Shown: positions 1-5,497 of the stretch, in pieces
Layout of the letters: every line of letters begins with the position of its first letter
How positions within the stretch are numbered: position 1 is the first letter of the stretch
DNA from: Bacteroidales bacterium UBA1077
GTDB lineage: Bacteria; Bacteroidota; Bacteroidia; Bacteroidales; UBA932
Direction of reading: 5' to 3'
DNA: 9,308 nt
NCBI GenBank assembly: GCA_002314195.1
Contig: DCCQ01000144.1
Location: 1 to 9,308 of the forward strand
Position numbers and translations under genes: made by a program
Notes under the pieces: model-generated
Seen by the model: only the letters and a program-made list of their open reading frames with translations
What the model was told of the DNA's origin: nothing
Databases searched by the model: none

Positions 1-251
1 AGGGACGTACACGTGAGGAGGCTGACAAGGTGATTGAACAGATGGCCGAACGTGGGATTGCCACCAACGTCCACTACAAGCCGCTGCCAATGATGACAGC
101 CTACAAGGCTCTTGGTTTCGACATCGCCAACTTCCCAAATGCCTACCACCTATTTGAGAACGAGATCACTCTTCCACTTAACACCAAGATGTCGATGGAG
201 GATGCTGAATATGTCATTGAGAACTTTGTGGACATTGTGAAAGGACTCTAA
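1..251 (+). CDS. DegT/DnrJ/EryC1/StrS aminotransferase, C-terminal end (partial)
   Basis: The reading frame is already open at base 3 and ends with TAA at 249-251, so about 82 C-terminal residues are visible. The segment GIATNVHYKPLPMMTAYKAL, followed by a Phe-Pro-x-Ala, a LENEITLPL-like stretch (here FENEITLPL) and an MSMEDAEYVIE helix, is the usual end of PLP-dependent sugar aminotransferases of the DegT/DnrJ/EryC1/StrS (AHBA synthase-like) family. The catalytic lysine and PLP-binding region lie upstream, outside the window. Such enzymes transaminate keto-sugar nucleotides for surface polysaccharide or O-antigen synthesis, which fits the glycosyltransferase remnant downstream. The apparent GTG start at 30 is internal and not the real start. 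The exact sugar substrate cannot be told from this end. Confidence 0.9.
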   Translation, partial: GRTREEADKVIEQMAERGIATNVHYKPLPMMTAYKALGFDIANFPNAYHLFENEITLPLNTKMSMEDAEYVIENFVDIVKGL

Positions 252-265
252 GATGATATCCGTTT

Positions 266-420
266 ATGATTACAGAAGAACTTAAACAACGTGTGACTGA
301 CTTCGTTGAAATGGAACGCCGCTCCTGTTCAATGGATCTCATCACACCAGAGTACGTCGCCCGCTCTTTCAAATCTGTCGCAAAGATGCCGCGGAGGCTC
401 TTGAGACTCTGTTGAGGTAA
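266..420 (+). pseudogene. Short ORF, probably frameshifted near its 3' end; function unknown
   Basis: An ATG at 266 opens a 49-codon frame (begins MITEELKQRVTDFVEM) ending in TGA at 413-415. Near the A-run at about 391-393 the frame one base over reads K-D-A-A-E-A-L-E-T-L-L-R and stops with TAA at 418-420. That tail is a better amphipathic helix than the frame-zero tail (MPRRLLRLC), so a single-base deletion in the A-run is a plausible reading. It begins 14 bases after the aminotransferase stop with no clear ribosome binding site. I do not recognise the protein. It could be the N-terminal remnant of a larger gene of the glycan locus or a small intact ORF. The hairpin at 429-453 follows at once. 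Confidence 0.35.
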
Positions 421-428
421 TTAGTTAG

Positions 429-453
429 GGTCGCTGAGCCAGTCGAAGCGACC
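429..453 (+). repeat. REP-like palindrome, intergenic copy (possible terminator)
   Basis: Arms GGTCGCT (429-435) and AGCGACC (447-453) are perfectly complementary around an 11-base centre that gives the core CTGAGCCAGTCGAAG (434-448). This is the same element found at 3907, 8580 and 8631 with one base changed in the core. It sits nine bases after the 266-420 ORF and is followed by TGAATTTTTA, so the hairpin could also end transcription from the aminotransferase side. The rest of 454-541 shows no gene and no clear promoter. Confidence 0.8.
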
Positions 454-541
454 TGAATTTTTATGTAGATGTATTAATGAATTAGTGCAGTATGTTATTA
501 TAGTAATTCATCGCGATGTTTAACTAAAGAGGTTTCCAGTT

Positions 542-811
542 GTGCAGATCGTTGACATCAAGAAGAACCACGACTATGCGGTGTGGCTGAAAGTGTTCCA
601 GAAAGCGGATTGCTATTTGCTGGACGAGGTGCTGGCAAAATACCGGAGAGGAAGAGTCGGCAGCATCTCCACGCATGGATATTCCACAATGATCCGTTGG
701 CACTACAACCTATGGCGTGATGCCATGAATATGAATGCAGTGGCAAGTGTGTTCTGGACTTGCGTGAATCTGGTGTGTGGGGTGTACAAAAAGATATTCT
801 TTGTGAAATAA
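542..811 (+). pseudogene. Family 2 glycosyltransferase, C-terminal remnant
   Basis: The 89 codons from GTG 542 to TAA 809-811 carry DIKKNHDYAVWLKVFQKADC, then LLDEVLAKYR, then a Gly-Ser-Ile-Ser and a WHYNLWRDAMNMN stretch, and end in a short hydrophobic/basic tail (CVNLVCGVYKKI). This order is typical of the C-terminal third of GT-A family 2 glycosyltransferases of Bacteroidales polysaccharide loci, where the NEDYALWLK-like segment provides catalytic-region residues. The nucleotide-sugar-binding N-terminal half with its DxD motif is absent: the frame is closed by a TAA at 521-523 and no other frame upstream restores it. I read this as a decayed gene rather than a new start. Being next to a sugar aminotransferase fits. 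The remnant itself should have no transferase activity. Confidence 0.65.
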
Positions 812-822
812 GAAGTTTGGTG

Positions 823-906
823 ATGACAAAGCTCTTCTATGCAATCCAGAAATTCATAGCCTATCTGTTCTGGCCTCAGAAGACAGACAGGAATCGTTAC
901 GAATAG
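823..906 (+). CDS. Tiny ORF, 27 residues, unknown
   Basis: An ATG at 823, eleven bases after the glycosyltransferase remnant, opens MTKLFYAIQKFIAYLFWPQK plus seven residues ending in ...RNRYE and TAG at 904-906. The first half is an amphipathic to hydrophobic segment rich in Phe, Tyr, Leu and Ile, followed by a polar tail. This could be a membrane-associated small protein or the N-terminal leftover of a lost gene in the same decaying locus. There is no recognised family, no clear ribosome binding site and no TAnnTTTG box. A second hydrophobic mini-ORF (ATG 917 to TAA about 1009) overlaps the next gene and is even less convincing. Confidence 0.2.
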   Translation: MTKLFYAIQKFIAYLFWPQKTDRNRYE

Positions 907-983
907 TGCAGACATTATGATTTTGACTTGCCTGATTCGATTATTTCTGTTTTGGATGCCACTAATTTTAACAAACCTCAAGA

Positions 984-1361
984 ATGATAACTGTCACACA
1001 ATTTCTTAACGAAAAGATGGATGGAATACTGAAGGTTGAAAGGGATAATAAAGGCCTCATTCATCTGTACCACGTGAACGACAGTTGGTCAGCTGTGGAG
1101 AAATCGGCCTACTATCTCTCGCAGTTCACCTGTTGTCAAGTCATCACGCTTCTGAACCAAAATCATGATGAAGGCAACAACGGGCAAATAGTGTTGGCCA
1201 GCACCTCCGAAACGCAGCTAATAAATGCCCGAAAAGCCTACTCTGTGGTACTGGACAATGGCGACCACATGATTCTGAAGCCCAAGAATATTCCCACCCA
1301 CTATTCAGAATGGCATCAGGAAAACATCCTACAGGATCTGGAAGATAATGATTTCCAATGA
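984..1361 (+). CDS. Hypothetical protein, 125 residues
   Basis: ATG 984 to TGA 1359-1361. The protein (begins MITVTQFLNEKMDGILKVER) has no signal peptide or membrane segment. It shows alternating polar and hydrophobic stretches (GLIHLYHVNDSWSAVEKSAY, then QVITLL, QIVLAST, YSVVLDN), looking like a small alpha/beta cytoplasmic domain with an acidic C-terminus (LEDNDF). Two adjacent cysteines lie near residue 50. I do not recognise a family. The composition and codon pattern look coding, and there are no internal stops, so I treat it as a real gene. It is AT-richer than the genes to its right and belongs to the left-hand accessory stretch. Its stop lies directly against the SRP RNA U-tract on the opposite strand, so the two units converge. 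No promoter box was found just upstream. Confidence 0.65.
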   Translation: MITVTQFLNEKMDGILKVERDNKGLIHLYHVNDSWSAVEKSAYYLSQFTCCQVITLLNQNHDEGNNGQIVLASTSETQLINARKAYSVVLDNGDHMILKPKNIPTHYSEWHQENILQDLEDNDFQ

Positions 1362-1372
1362 TAAAAGAAAAA
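1362..1372 (-). terminator. U-tract after SRP RNA
   Basis: Read on the minus strand, the closing arm CTTTCCC of the SRP RNA is followed by TTTTTCTTTTAT. The terminal 7-bp stem of the RNA together with this U-rich run is a plausible intrinsic terminator. Confidence 0.6.
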
Positions 1373-1469
1373 GGGAAAGCTTAGCACATCGCACCGCTAC
1401 GACCTCCTACCCTTGCTGCCTTCCGACCCTGGGGGAATTCAGAGGGAGCTGGTCGTGTACGACTTTCCC
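1373..1469 (-). ncRNA. ffs: Small signal recognition particle RNA (4.5S-type)
   Basis: On the minus strand the segment complementary to 1411-1431 reads CAGGGTCGGAAGGCAGCAAG, which matches the universally conserved apical loop and Ffh-binding region of bacterial SRP RNA (GGAA tetraloop, then AGCA side). The 5' part ACGACC pairs with GGTCGT on the 3' side, and the ends GGGAAAG (1463-1469) and CTTTCCC (1373-1379) close the long hairpin, giving about 97 nt. That is the usual length of the Alu-less form. With Ffh it directs signal-anchored nascent proteins to FtsY and the Sec translocon. The ends are inferred from the terminal stem and agree with a promoter box seven bases upstream. The gene follows cdd on the same strand. 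Confidence 0.92.
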
Positions 1470-1475
1470 TGTCTG

Positions 1476-1506
1476 CAAATATACTACTTTTCGTTGAAAC
1501 TGTCAA
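1476..1506 (-). promoter_or_regulatory. SRP RNA promoter, Bacteroidota type
   Basis: On the minus strand TTG (1506-1504), a 20-base spacer and TATATTTG (1483-1476) match the Bacteroidota -33/-7 pattern. The predicted RNA 5' end is seven bases beyond the box. The -33 element lies inside the last codons of cdd, so the SRP RNA has its own promoter within the upstream gene. Confidence 0.75.
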
Positions 1507-1966
1507 AAATGAAAGGTAGAATATCGTCAACTCTGTCAAATTTCCACGTTTTCTTCGTCCCGTACATGATCACGCTCATCGGGCGGCCGGACAAAGTCTG
1601 GTACTCGGCCATCACCTGACGGCATGCCCCGCATGGCGAGCAAGGAGTATCGCTGACCGTGCCCTTGAAACCTCCGACAATGGCCAGGGAAAGCATCGCC
1701 TTGCCAGGGTTGTTGGCGCTGGCGGCGAACATCGCGGTTCTCTCGGCGCAAAGCCCGGACGGATAGGCGGCATTCTCCTGATTGGCGCCTTTCACGATCG
1801 TGCCATCCTCCAAGCGAAGCGCCGCCCCGACATTGAATGTGGAATATGGAGCGTACGACCCTTTCTGCGCCTCGATGGCGGCATTCACAAGTTCAATGTC
1901 CTGAGGGTCCATCTCGTTAATGGAGGAATATTCAGTATAATTAATGTCCAGTTTTACTGCTTTCAT
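1484..1966 (-). CDS. cdd: Cytidine deaminase
   Basis: A 160-residue protein that hydrolytically deaminates cytidine and deoxycytidine to uridine and deoxyuridine in pyrimidine salvage; cytosolic, with one zinc per subunit. SYAPYSTFNVGAAL (37-50) is the substrate-binding strand, GLCAERTA (71-78) gives zinc ligand Cys73 and proton shuttle Glu75, and PCSPCGACRQ (108-117) gives zinc ligands Cys112 and Cys115. The length is normal for the Bacteroidales homotetrameric type. The ATG at 1966 is chosen because the fold starts just after it; the frame stays open further upstream, but that would run through the promoter region and into mnmA. The C-terminal codons hold the promoter of the SRP RNA. It is divergent from mnmA with 100 bases between. 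No missing active-site residues are seen. Confidence 0.95.
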   Translation of the reverse strand: MKAVKLDINYTEYSSINEMDPQDIELVNAAIEAQKGSYAPYSTFNVGAALRLEDGTIVKGANQENAAYPSGLCAERTAMFAASANNPGKAMLSLAIVGGFKGTVSDTPCSPCGACRQVMAEYQTLSGRPMSVIMYGTKKTWKFDRVDDILPFIFDSFNEK

Positions 1967-1993
1967 ATTCAGTGGTTTTTGTTCACAAGTTTT

Positions 1994-2022
1994 CAAAGTT
2001 AGCAAAAATTGTGCATATTCAA
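1994..2022 (-). promoter_or_regulatory. cdd promoter
   Basis: On the minus strand TAACTTTG (2001-1994) fits the TAnnTTTG -7 box, with a TTG at 2022-2020 after an 18-base spacer, slightly short. The predicted transcript start would leave a leader of about 20-25 bases before the cdd ATG. Confidence 0.55.
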
Positions 2023-2039
2023 GCATTTGAGTAAATTTG
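2009..2039 (+). promoter_or_regulatory. mnmA promoter, overlapping the cdd promoter
   Basis: TTG (2009-2011), a 20-base spacer and TAAATTTG (2032-2039) match the Bacteroidota consensus. The start of transcription would be near 2043-2046, about 21 bases before the mnmA ATG. Its -33 box lies inside the cdd promoter on the other strand, so the two polymerases probably compete for the same stretch. Confidence 0.7.
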
Positions 2040-2066
2040 TGAGATATTAATAATAAAGGTATCGTC

Positions 2067-3527
2067 ATGAAAATCTGCGTAGGATTGTCAGGAGGAGTTG
2101 ACTCAAGTGTCGCCGCTCTGCTGTTGAAGCGGCAGGGGTACGATGTGTTCGCTATGTTCATGCAGAATTGGCACGATGCGGACACAACGCTTCATGGCGA
2201 CTGCGAATGGGAGGAGGACCGCTTCGTGGCGGAGATGGTCGCGCGGAAGATCGGACTTCCTTTCTACTTTGTCGATTTTTCCAAGGAGTACCGCCAGCGA
2301 GTGGTGGACTACATGTTCAATGAATATTCCGCCGGCCGCACCCCCAACCCGGACGTGCTGTGCAACCGCGAGATCAAGTTCGACGCTTTCCTCAAAGCAG
2401 CTCAGAAACTCGGGGCGGACATGGTGGCGACCGGGCACTACTGCCGCAGGGAACCGCTTCTGGACACTGAGGGAAAGCAGGTTATGATTGGCGGTCAGCC
2501 TCAATGGAGGATTCTGGAAGGTGTGGACCCGAACAAGGACCAGAGCTATTTCCTCTGCCAGCTCACCCAGGAGCAGCTCGGCAAGGCTCTCTTCCCCATC
2601 GGGCGCCTTACAAAACCGGAGGTCAGAGAGATCGCCCATCAAGCCGACCTTCCGTCGGCCGACAAAAAAGACTCTCAAGGAATATGCTTCGTCGGGAAGG
2701 TGGATCTTCCGACATTCCTCCAGCAGAAGCTCAAGCCGGCAGAGGGCGATGTGGTGGAGGTTTACGATGCCTTCTACGCTCAAAATGAACACTATCGCTT
2801 CATCCACGACACTATCGCCTCACTTCTCAAGACACCAGGCGAGCCGATGATGATCACTGAATATACCTCCGAGGATTCCGGTGGGAAGTCATTCAACAAC
2901 AGGAAAATATCAGACTGGACTGGTAACGGATCCACTCCAACCGCACGGTTATCGCATCGGAACGAGTTCGATGTGAATAAGATTGCAGAATTGAGTGACG
3001 ATGATCTGATGAGATTGTCGGAACCGCTCAGGTACGATGACATCAAGTTCGAGACAGAAACCTATCGGGCCGGGAAAAAGCACATCAAGAAGACCCGTTA
3101 CAAGGAGAATCCTTTCGGAAAGATTGTCGGCCGGCACGATGGAGCTCAGTTCTACACAATCGGTCAGCGCAAAGGCCTCAACATCGGAGGGCACAAGGAT
3201 TCCCTTTTCGTGATAGCCACGGATGTTCCCCGGAACATCATCTACGTTGGTGAAGGCCACACTCACAAAGGGCTTTCACGCAGCTGTTTACGGATCGCGC
3301 CCCAGGATATTCATTGGATTAGGACCGATCGTGAGATGGCCGACGGAGAGATCCGTCGCTACCGCGTCCGCATCCGTTACCGCCAGCCGCTTCAGGACGC
3401 AATCCTGATCAAGAGGCCCACCGGCATATTCATACTCTTCGACACTCCTCAGCGCGGCATCTCAGACGGCCAGTTCGCCGCCTGGTACTCCTCCGACGAC
3501 GAGATGCTCGGCTCCGGAGTCTATTAG
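2067..3527 (+). CDS. mnmA: tRNA-specific 2-thiouridylase with large internal insertion
   Basis: MnmA (TrmU) activates the C2 of wobble uridine 34 in tRNA-Lys, -Glu and -Gln with ATP and adds sulfur, giving the 2-thio part of mnm5s2U. The PP-loop SGGVDSS (8-14) binds ATP; Cys99 in NPDVLCNREIKF is the catalytic nucleophile and Cys207 in SQGICFVGK carries the persulfide; GRHDGAQFYTIGQRKGLNIG (355-374) and the C-terminal FDTPQRGISDGQFAAWY segment are the family's central and beta-barrel domains. The usual length is about 350-400 residues; this one is 486. The excess is one block, roughly residues 231-354 (2757-3128), placed between the KLKPAEGDVVEV strand and GRHDG. It is polar and rich in Asp, Ser and Lys. 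All catalytic motifs are intact, so activity is expected. The gene ends one base from the convergent flavoprotein gene. Confidence 0.95.
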   Translation: MKICVGLSGGVDSSVAALLLKRQGYDVFAMFMQNWHDADTTLHGDCEWEEDRFVAEMVARKIGLPFYFVDFSKEYRQRVVDYMFNEYSAGRTPNPDVLCNREIKFDAFLKAAQKLGADMVATGHYCRREPLLDTEGKQVMIGGQPQWRILEGVDPNKDQSYFLCQLTQEQLGKALFPIGRLTKPEVREIAHQADLPSADKKDSQGICFVGKVDLPTFLQQKLKPAEGDVVEVYDAFYAQNEHYRFIHDTIASLLKTPGEPMMITEYTSEDSGGKSFNNRKISDWTGNGSTPTARLSHRNEFDVNKIAELSDDDLMRLSEPLRYDDIKFETETYRAGKKHIKKTRYKENPFGKIVGRHDGAQFYTIGQRKGLNIGGHKDSLFVIATDVPRNIIYVGEGHTHKGLSRSCLRIAPQDIHWIRTDREMADGEIRRYRVRIRYRQPLQDAILIKRPTGIFILFDTPQRGISDGQFAAWYSSDDEMLGSGVY

Positions 3528-3528
3528 C

Positions 3529-5043
3529 CTAATACTGCCCTGGAATATTCAGAGATTTGGCCGCGGATTCGCCGGCAAGGTAGCCGGTTGAGAAAGCGCA
3601 TTGGAGGTTGTAGCCGCCGGTGTCACAGTCCATATCAAGGACCTCACCGCAGAAATAAAGGCCGGGTTTGAGACGTGACTCCATCGTCTTCGGCATCACC
3701 TCATCGGTAGAGATGCCGCCGGCAGTGATGACGCAACGCTCGTAGCCCACGAAACCTATTATCTCGAACTTCCAATCCTTCAAGGTCTTGGCCAATAGGT
3801 CAAGATCAATGTCATAATAACGTCTTGGCTGGCGGCCAAAGCGATGGTTGGCTCCCCTCGCCCAACTCTGCGATCTGTCATAACGAGCCGACTGATTGGC
3901 ATAGCGGGACGCTGAGCCTGTCGAAGCGCCGAAGCGTCCGTCAGCATATTCAGACTTCTTGAGATCAATCTTCATGATGTCCGGGTTCCACGCCTGGAAT
4001 CCGGGAATCAGTTCCCATGGCATCAGTTTGCCGAGCAGGATCCTGTACATTTCCTTGCCGTTCAGACCGCGTCCGTCCTTCCACTGACGGGTGCGAGGGT
4101 CGTTCTTTATTTCCTGCCAAAGGGTTTTGATGCGGTTTGCGAGTTCTTCCAAAGGCACTCCCGGCTTCAAATCCAGAGAGAACGCAACCTTGCCTCCGTT
4201 CATCAAAGCCTTCACGCACTTGCGGCTGACCTGGAATCCGATCGGTCCCTCGATTCCGCCGTCCGTGAAATCCACGTCTCCGAACTCTGTCTCGGACTTA
4301 GAGCCGTCAAACGTGACGGTAAGGCTGACATTCTTCAGTTTGGCGCCTTTAAGAGCCTCCCCGCTGCCGGTCATAGGTGTCTCCCGGTGAATATGTCCTT
4401 TCAGATCGGTCTCCGGCCTGTCAATGATCTTGTATCCTTTCGGAACTAGGGCGGTCAACGAAGGAAAACAAGGTACTATGCTGTGGCCGAAGAACTTGCC
4501 CCATTTGTAACCGTCTCCGGTCGAGCCTGTTCCCGGATAAGAAAGCCCTCCGGTGGCGATGATCAGTTTCGAGCACTCAAACGTCTCGCCATCAGCGCAT
4601 CTGATCGAGAATCCTGGCAGAATGTCCGTCACCTCACGATCTGTCAGCAGCGTCACCCCATGACGCAGCACCACCTCAACGATGGTGTCCAGCACATCAG
4701 AGGCCCGGTGTGAATATGGAAACGCCCTGTCTCCCCTCTCGACAACGGTCTCCAAACCGTTGCTTTCAAGGAAGTCTATCGTGTTCTCCGGGGTGAAGTT
4801 ATAAAACGCCGGCTTCACGAAATTAGGATTCGTGCGGATATGCTGAGAGAACTCATTCCAGTCTTTGAGGTTCGTGAAGTTGCACCGCCCTTTGCCAGTG
4901 AACAATATCTTTCTGCCCGGACGTGGCATCTTCTCCAAAACAGTGATCCGTGCCGAACTTCCAAGCGGAAGTGCCTTTGTTGCACCGTAAGCGGCCATAA
5001 GTCCTGCCGCCCCGCCTCCTATGATGATAATATCTGAATACAT
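3529..5043 (-). CDS. BaiN/HI0933-family FAD-dependent oxidoreductase with repeat-derived insert
   Basis: A 504-residue flavoprotein. The N-terminal DIIIIGGGAAGLMAA (4-18) is the FAD Rossmann motif; GRKILFTGKGRCNFTN (43-58), the ATGGLSYPGTGSTGDGY segment (163-179) and the C-terminal ITAGGISTDEV...GLYFCGEVLDMDCDTGGYNL (439-480) are hallmarks of the HI0933/YhiN/BaiN family. Members are often annotated as aminoacetone oxidase-like or NAD(P)/FAD-dependent oxidoreductase; the physiological substrate is mostly unknown. Family members are usually about 400-420 residues. Extra length here includes residues ~366-411 (3811-3948), an Arg/Ser/Tyr-rich stretch beginning SEYADGRFGASTGSAS and containing the palindromic repeat at 3907-3939. 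The frame remains open through it. The ATG at 5043 is fixed by the Rossmann motif. A strong promoter box sits five bases upstream, suggesting a leaderless transcript. Confidence 0.9.
   Translation of the reverse strand: MYSDIIIIGGGAAGLMAAYGATKALPLGSSARITVLEKMPRPGRKILFTGKGRCNFTNLKDWNEFSQHIRTNPNFVKPAFYNFTPENTIDFLESNGLETVVERGDRAFPYSHRASDVLDTIVEVVLRHGVTLLTDREVTDILPGFSIRCADGETFECSKLIIATGGLSYPGTGSTGDGYKWGKFFGHSIVPCFPSLTALVPKGYKIIDRPETDLKGHIHRETPMTGSGEALKGAKLKNVSLTVTFDGSKSETEFGDVDFTDGGIEGPIGFQVSRKCVKALMNGGKVAFSLDLKPGVPLEELANRIKTLWQEIKNDPRTRQWKDGRGLNGKEMYRILLGKLMPWELIPGFQAWNPDIMKIDLKKSEYADGRFGASTGSASRYANQSARYDRSQSWARGANHRFGRQPRRYYDIDLDLLAKTLKDWKFEIIGFVGYERCVITAGGISTDEVMPKTMESRLKPGLYFCGEVLDMDCDTGGYNLQCAFSTGYLAGESAAKSLNIPGQY
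3907..3939 (-). repeat. REP-like palindrome inside the flavoprotein gene
   Basis: Core CTGAGCCTGTCGAAG at 3912-3926 (+). Outer arms GGACGCT (3907-3913) and AGCGTCC (3933-3939) are perfectly complementary, enclosing inner arms CGCT and AGCG. On the gene's strand the core is read in frame as GASTGSA. It belongs to the same family as the copies at 429, 8544, 8580 and 8631. Confidence 0.8.
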
Positions 5044-5047
5044 ACCG

Positions 5048-5078
5048 CAAAGTTAACCAACTATGACCACAAATTCAA
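5048..5078 (-). promoter_or_regulatory. Flavoprotein gene promoter
   Basis: On the minus strand TTG (5078-5076), exactly 20 bases, then TAACTTTG (5055-5048). The box ends only four bases before the ATG at 5043, so transcription should start at or next to the first codon. Confidence 0.7.
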
Positions 5079-5139
5079 GAAAGAAGTCGTTTTGGCTCAA
5101 GTGAAGATTTAAAACTTTTTTCGAACATATTGAAATCAG

Positions 5140-5170
5140 TTTCTCAGTTAAGAAATTTTGCTTATATTTG
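5140..5170 (+). promoter_or_regulatory. tRNA-Thr promoter
   Basis: TATATTTG at 5163-5170 is a full -7 box. The -33 position 20 bases upstream reads TTT (5140-5142) instead of TTG, so it is weak. The transcript would carry a leader of about 20 bases for processing by RNase P. Confidence 0.6.
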
Positions 5171-5198
5171 TAGTCCATTTCCACGAGAAATGCAGCAA

Positions 5199-5271
5199 GC
5201 CACTTTAGCTCAGTCGGTAGAGCAGCGCATTCGTAACGCGCAGGTCGTCAGTTCGAGCCTGATGAGTGGCT
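5199..5271 (+). tRNA. tRNA-Thr, anticodon CGT
   Basis: A 73-base cloverleaf: acceptor GCCACTT (5199-5205) pairs with GAGTGGC (5264-5270); D-arm GCTC/GAGC (5208-5211/5220-5223); anticodon loop TTCGTAA with CGT at 5232-5234; T-arm GTCAG/CTGAT around TTCGAGC. The discriminator is T5271. The CCA end is not encoded. The last pair of the anticodon stem (A5229-C5237) is a mismatch; all other stem pairs are canonical or G-T. It decodes ACG threonine codons. It is a single gene with its own promoter and terminator, not part of an array. Confidence 0.95.
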
Positions 5272-5272
5272 C

Positions 5273-5318
5273 AGCAAAAGCGGGAAGTTCCGGTTGGAAC
5301 TTTCCGCTTTTGCTTTTA
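5273..5318 (+). terminator. Long intrinsic terminator after tRNA-Thr
   Basis: AGCAAAAGCGGGAAGTTCC (5273-5291) and GGAACTTTCCGCTTTTGCT (5296-5314) form a 19-bp stem with one G-T pair and a GGTT loop, followed by a short T-run. The stem itself ends in A/T-rich pairs, so it can work as a terminator on either strand. Confidence 0.85.
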
Positions 5319-5329
5319 CTACCGATTCA

Positions 5330-5486
5330 ACCGGGTGCGAAAGGACAGGTTTTGCCCCCAAGTCTAGTCCTTAAGCCGCTCTCGGGTGCAAAAGTCTTCA
5401 TTCTGCACCCATAACAATGTACAGGATAAACTATGTGGTGTACGAATAGCCTTCAAAAAGCCATTTAGTACACCACATCGGCTTTT
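5330..5486. other. Structured non-coding stretch between tRNA-Thr and the GNAT gene
   Basis: No gene is seen, but there are several inverted repeats: AAGGAC (5341-5346)/GTCCTT (5367-5372); GGGTGCA (5384-5390)/TGCACCC (5404-5410), whose left arm is near-repeated at 5333-5338 as an alternative partner; ATGTGGTGTAC (5433-5443)/GTACACCACAT (5468-5478), a perfect 11-bp stem; and AAAAGCC (5457-5463)/GGCTTTT (5480-5486). The last two cross each other, so they are either alternatives or a pseudoknot. No TAnnTTTG box was found for a separate transcript. It may be the 3' untranslated region of the GNAT gene (minus strand) or an unrecognised structured RNA. Confidence 0.4.
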
Positions 5487-5497
5487 CCGGCACAAAA

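Noticed and set aside
703..981. 92-codon ORF on the minus strand across the glycosyltransferase remnant
   Set aside because: It overlaps recognisable sense-strand coding sequence and shows no family features.
1967..2185. Upstream extension of cdd to a start at 2185
   Set aside because: It would read through both promoters and into mnmA; the conserved protein begins at the ATG at 1966.
2103..2807. 234-codon ORF on the minus strand
   Set aside because: Antisense to the mnmA catalytic domain; Leu/Arg/His-rich shadow without motifs.
3500..3560. Bidirectional terminator between mnmA and the flavoprotein gene
   Set aside because: The genes are one base apart and I see no stem-loop with a T-run there.
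4517..4537. GTCGAGCCTGTTC as another REP core
   Set aside because: Only part of the core matches, it has no complementary arms, and it encodes the conserved GTGST region of the flavoprotein.
5199..5497. tRNA-Thr as an integration (attachment) site
   Set aside because: No repeat of the tRNA 3' end, integrase or phage gene is seen in the window.
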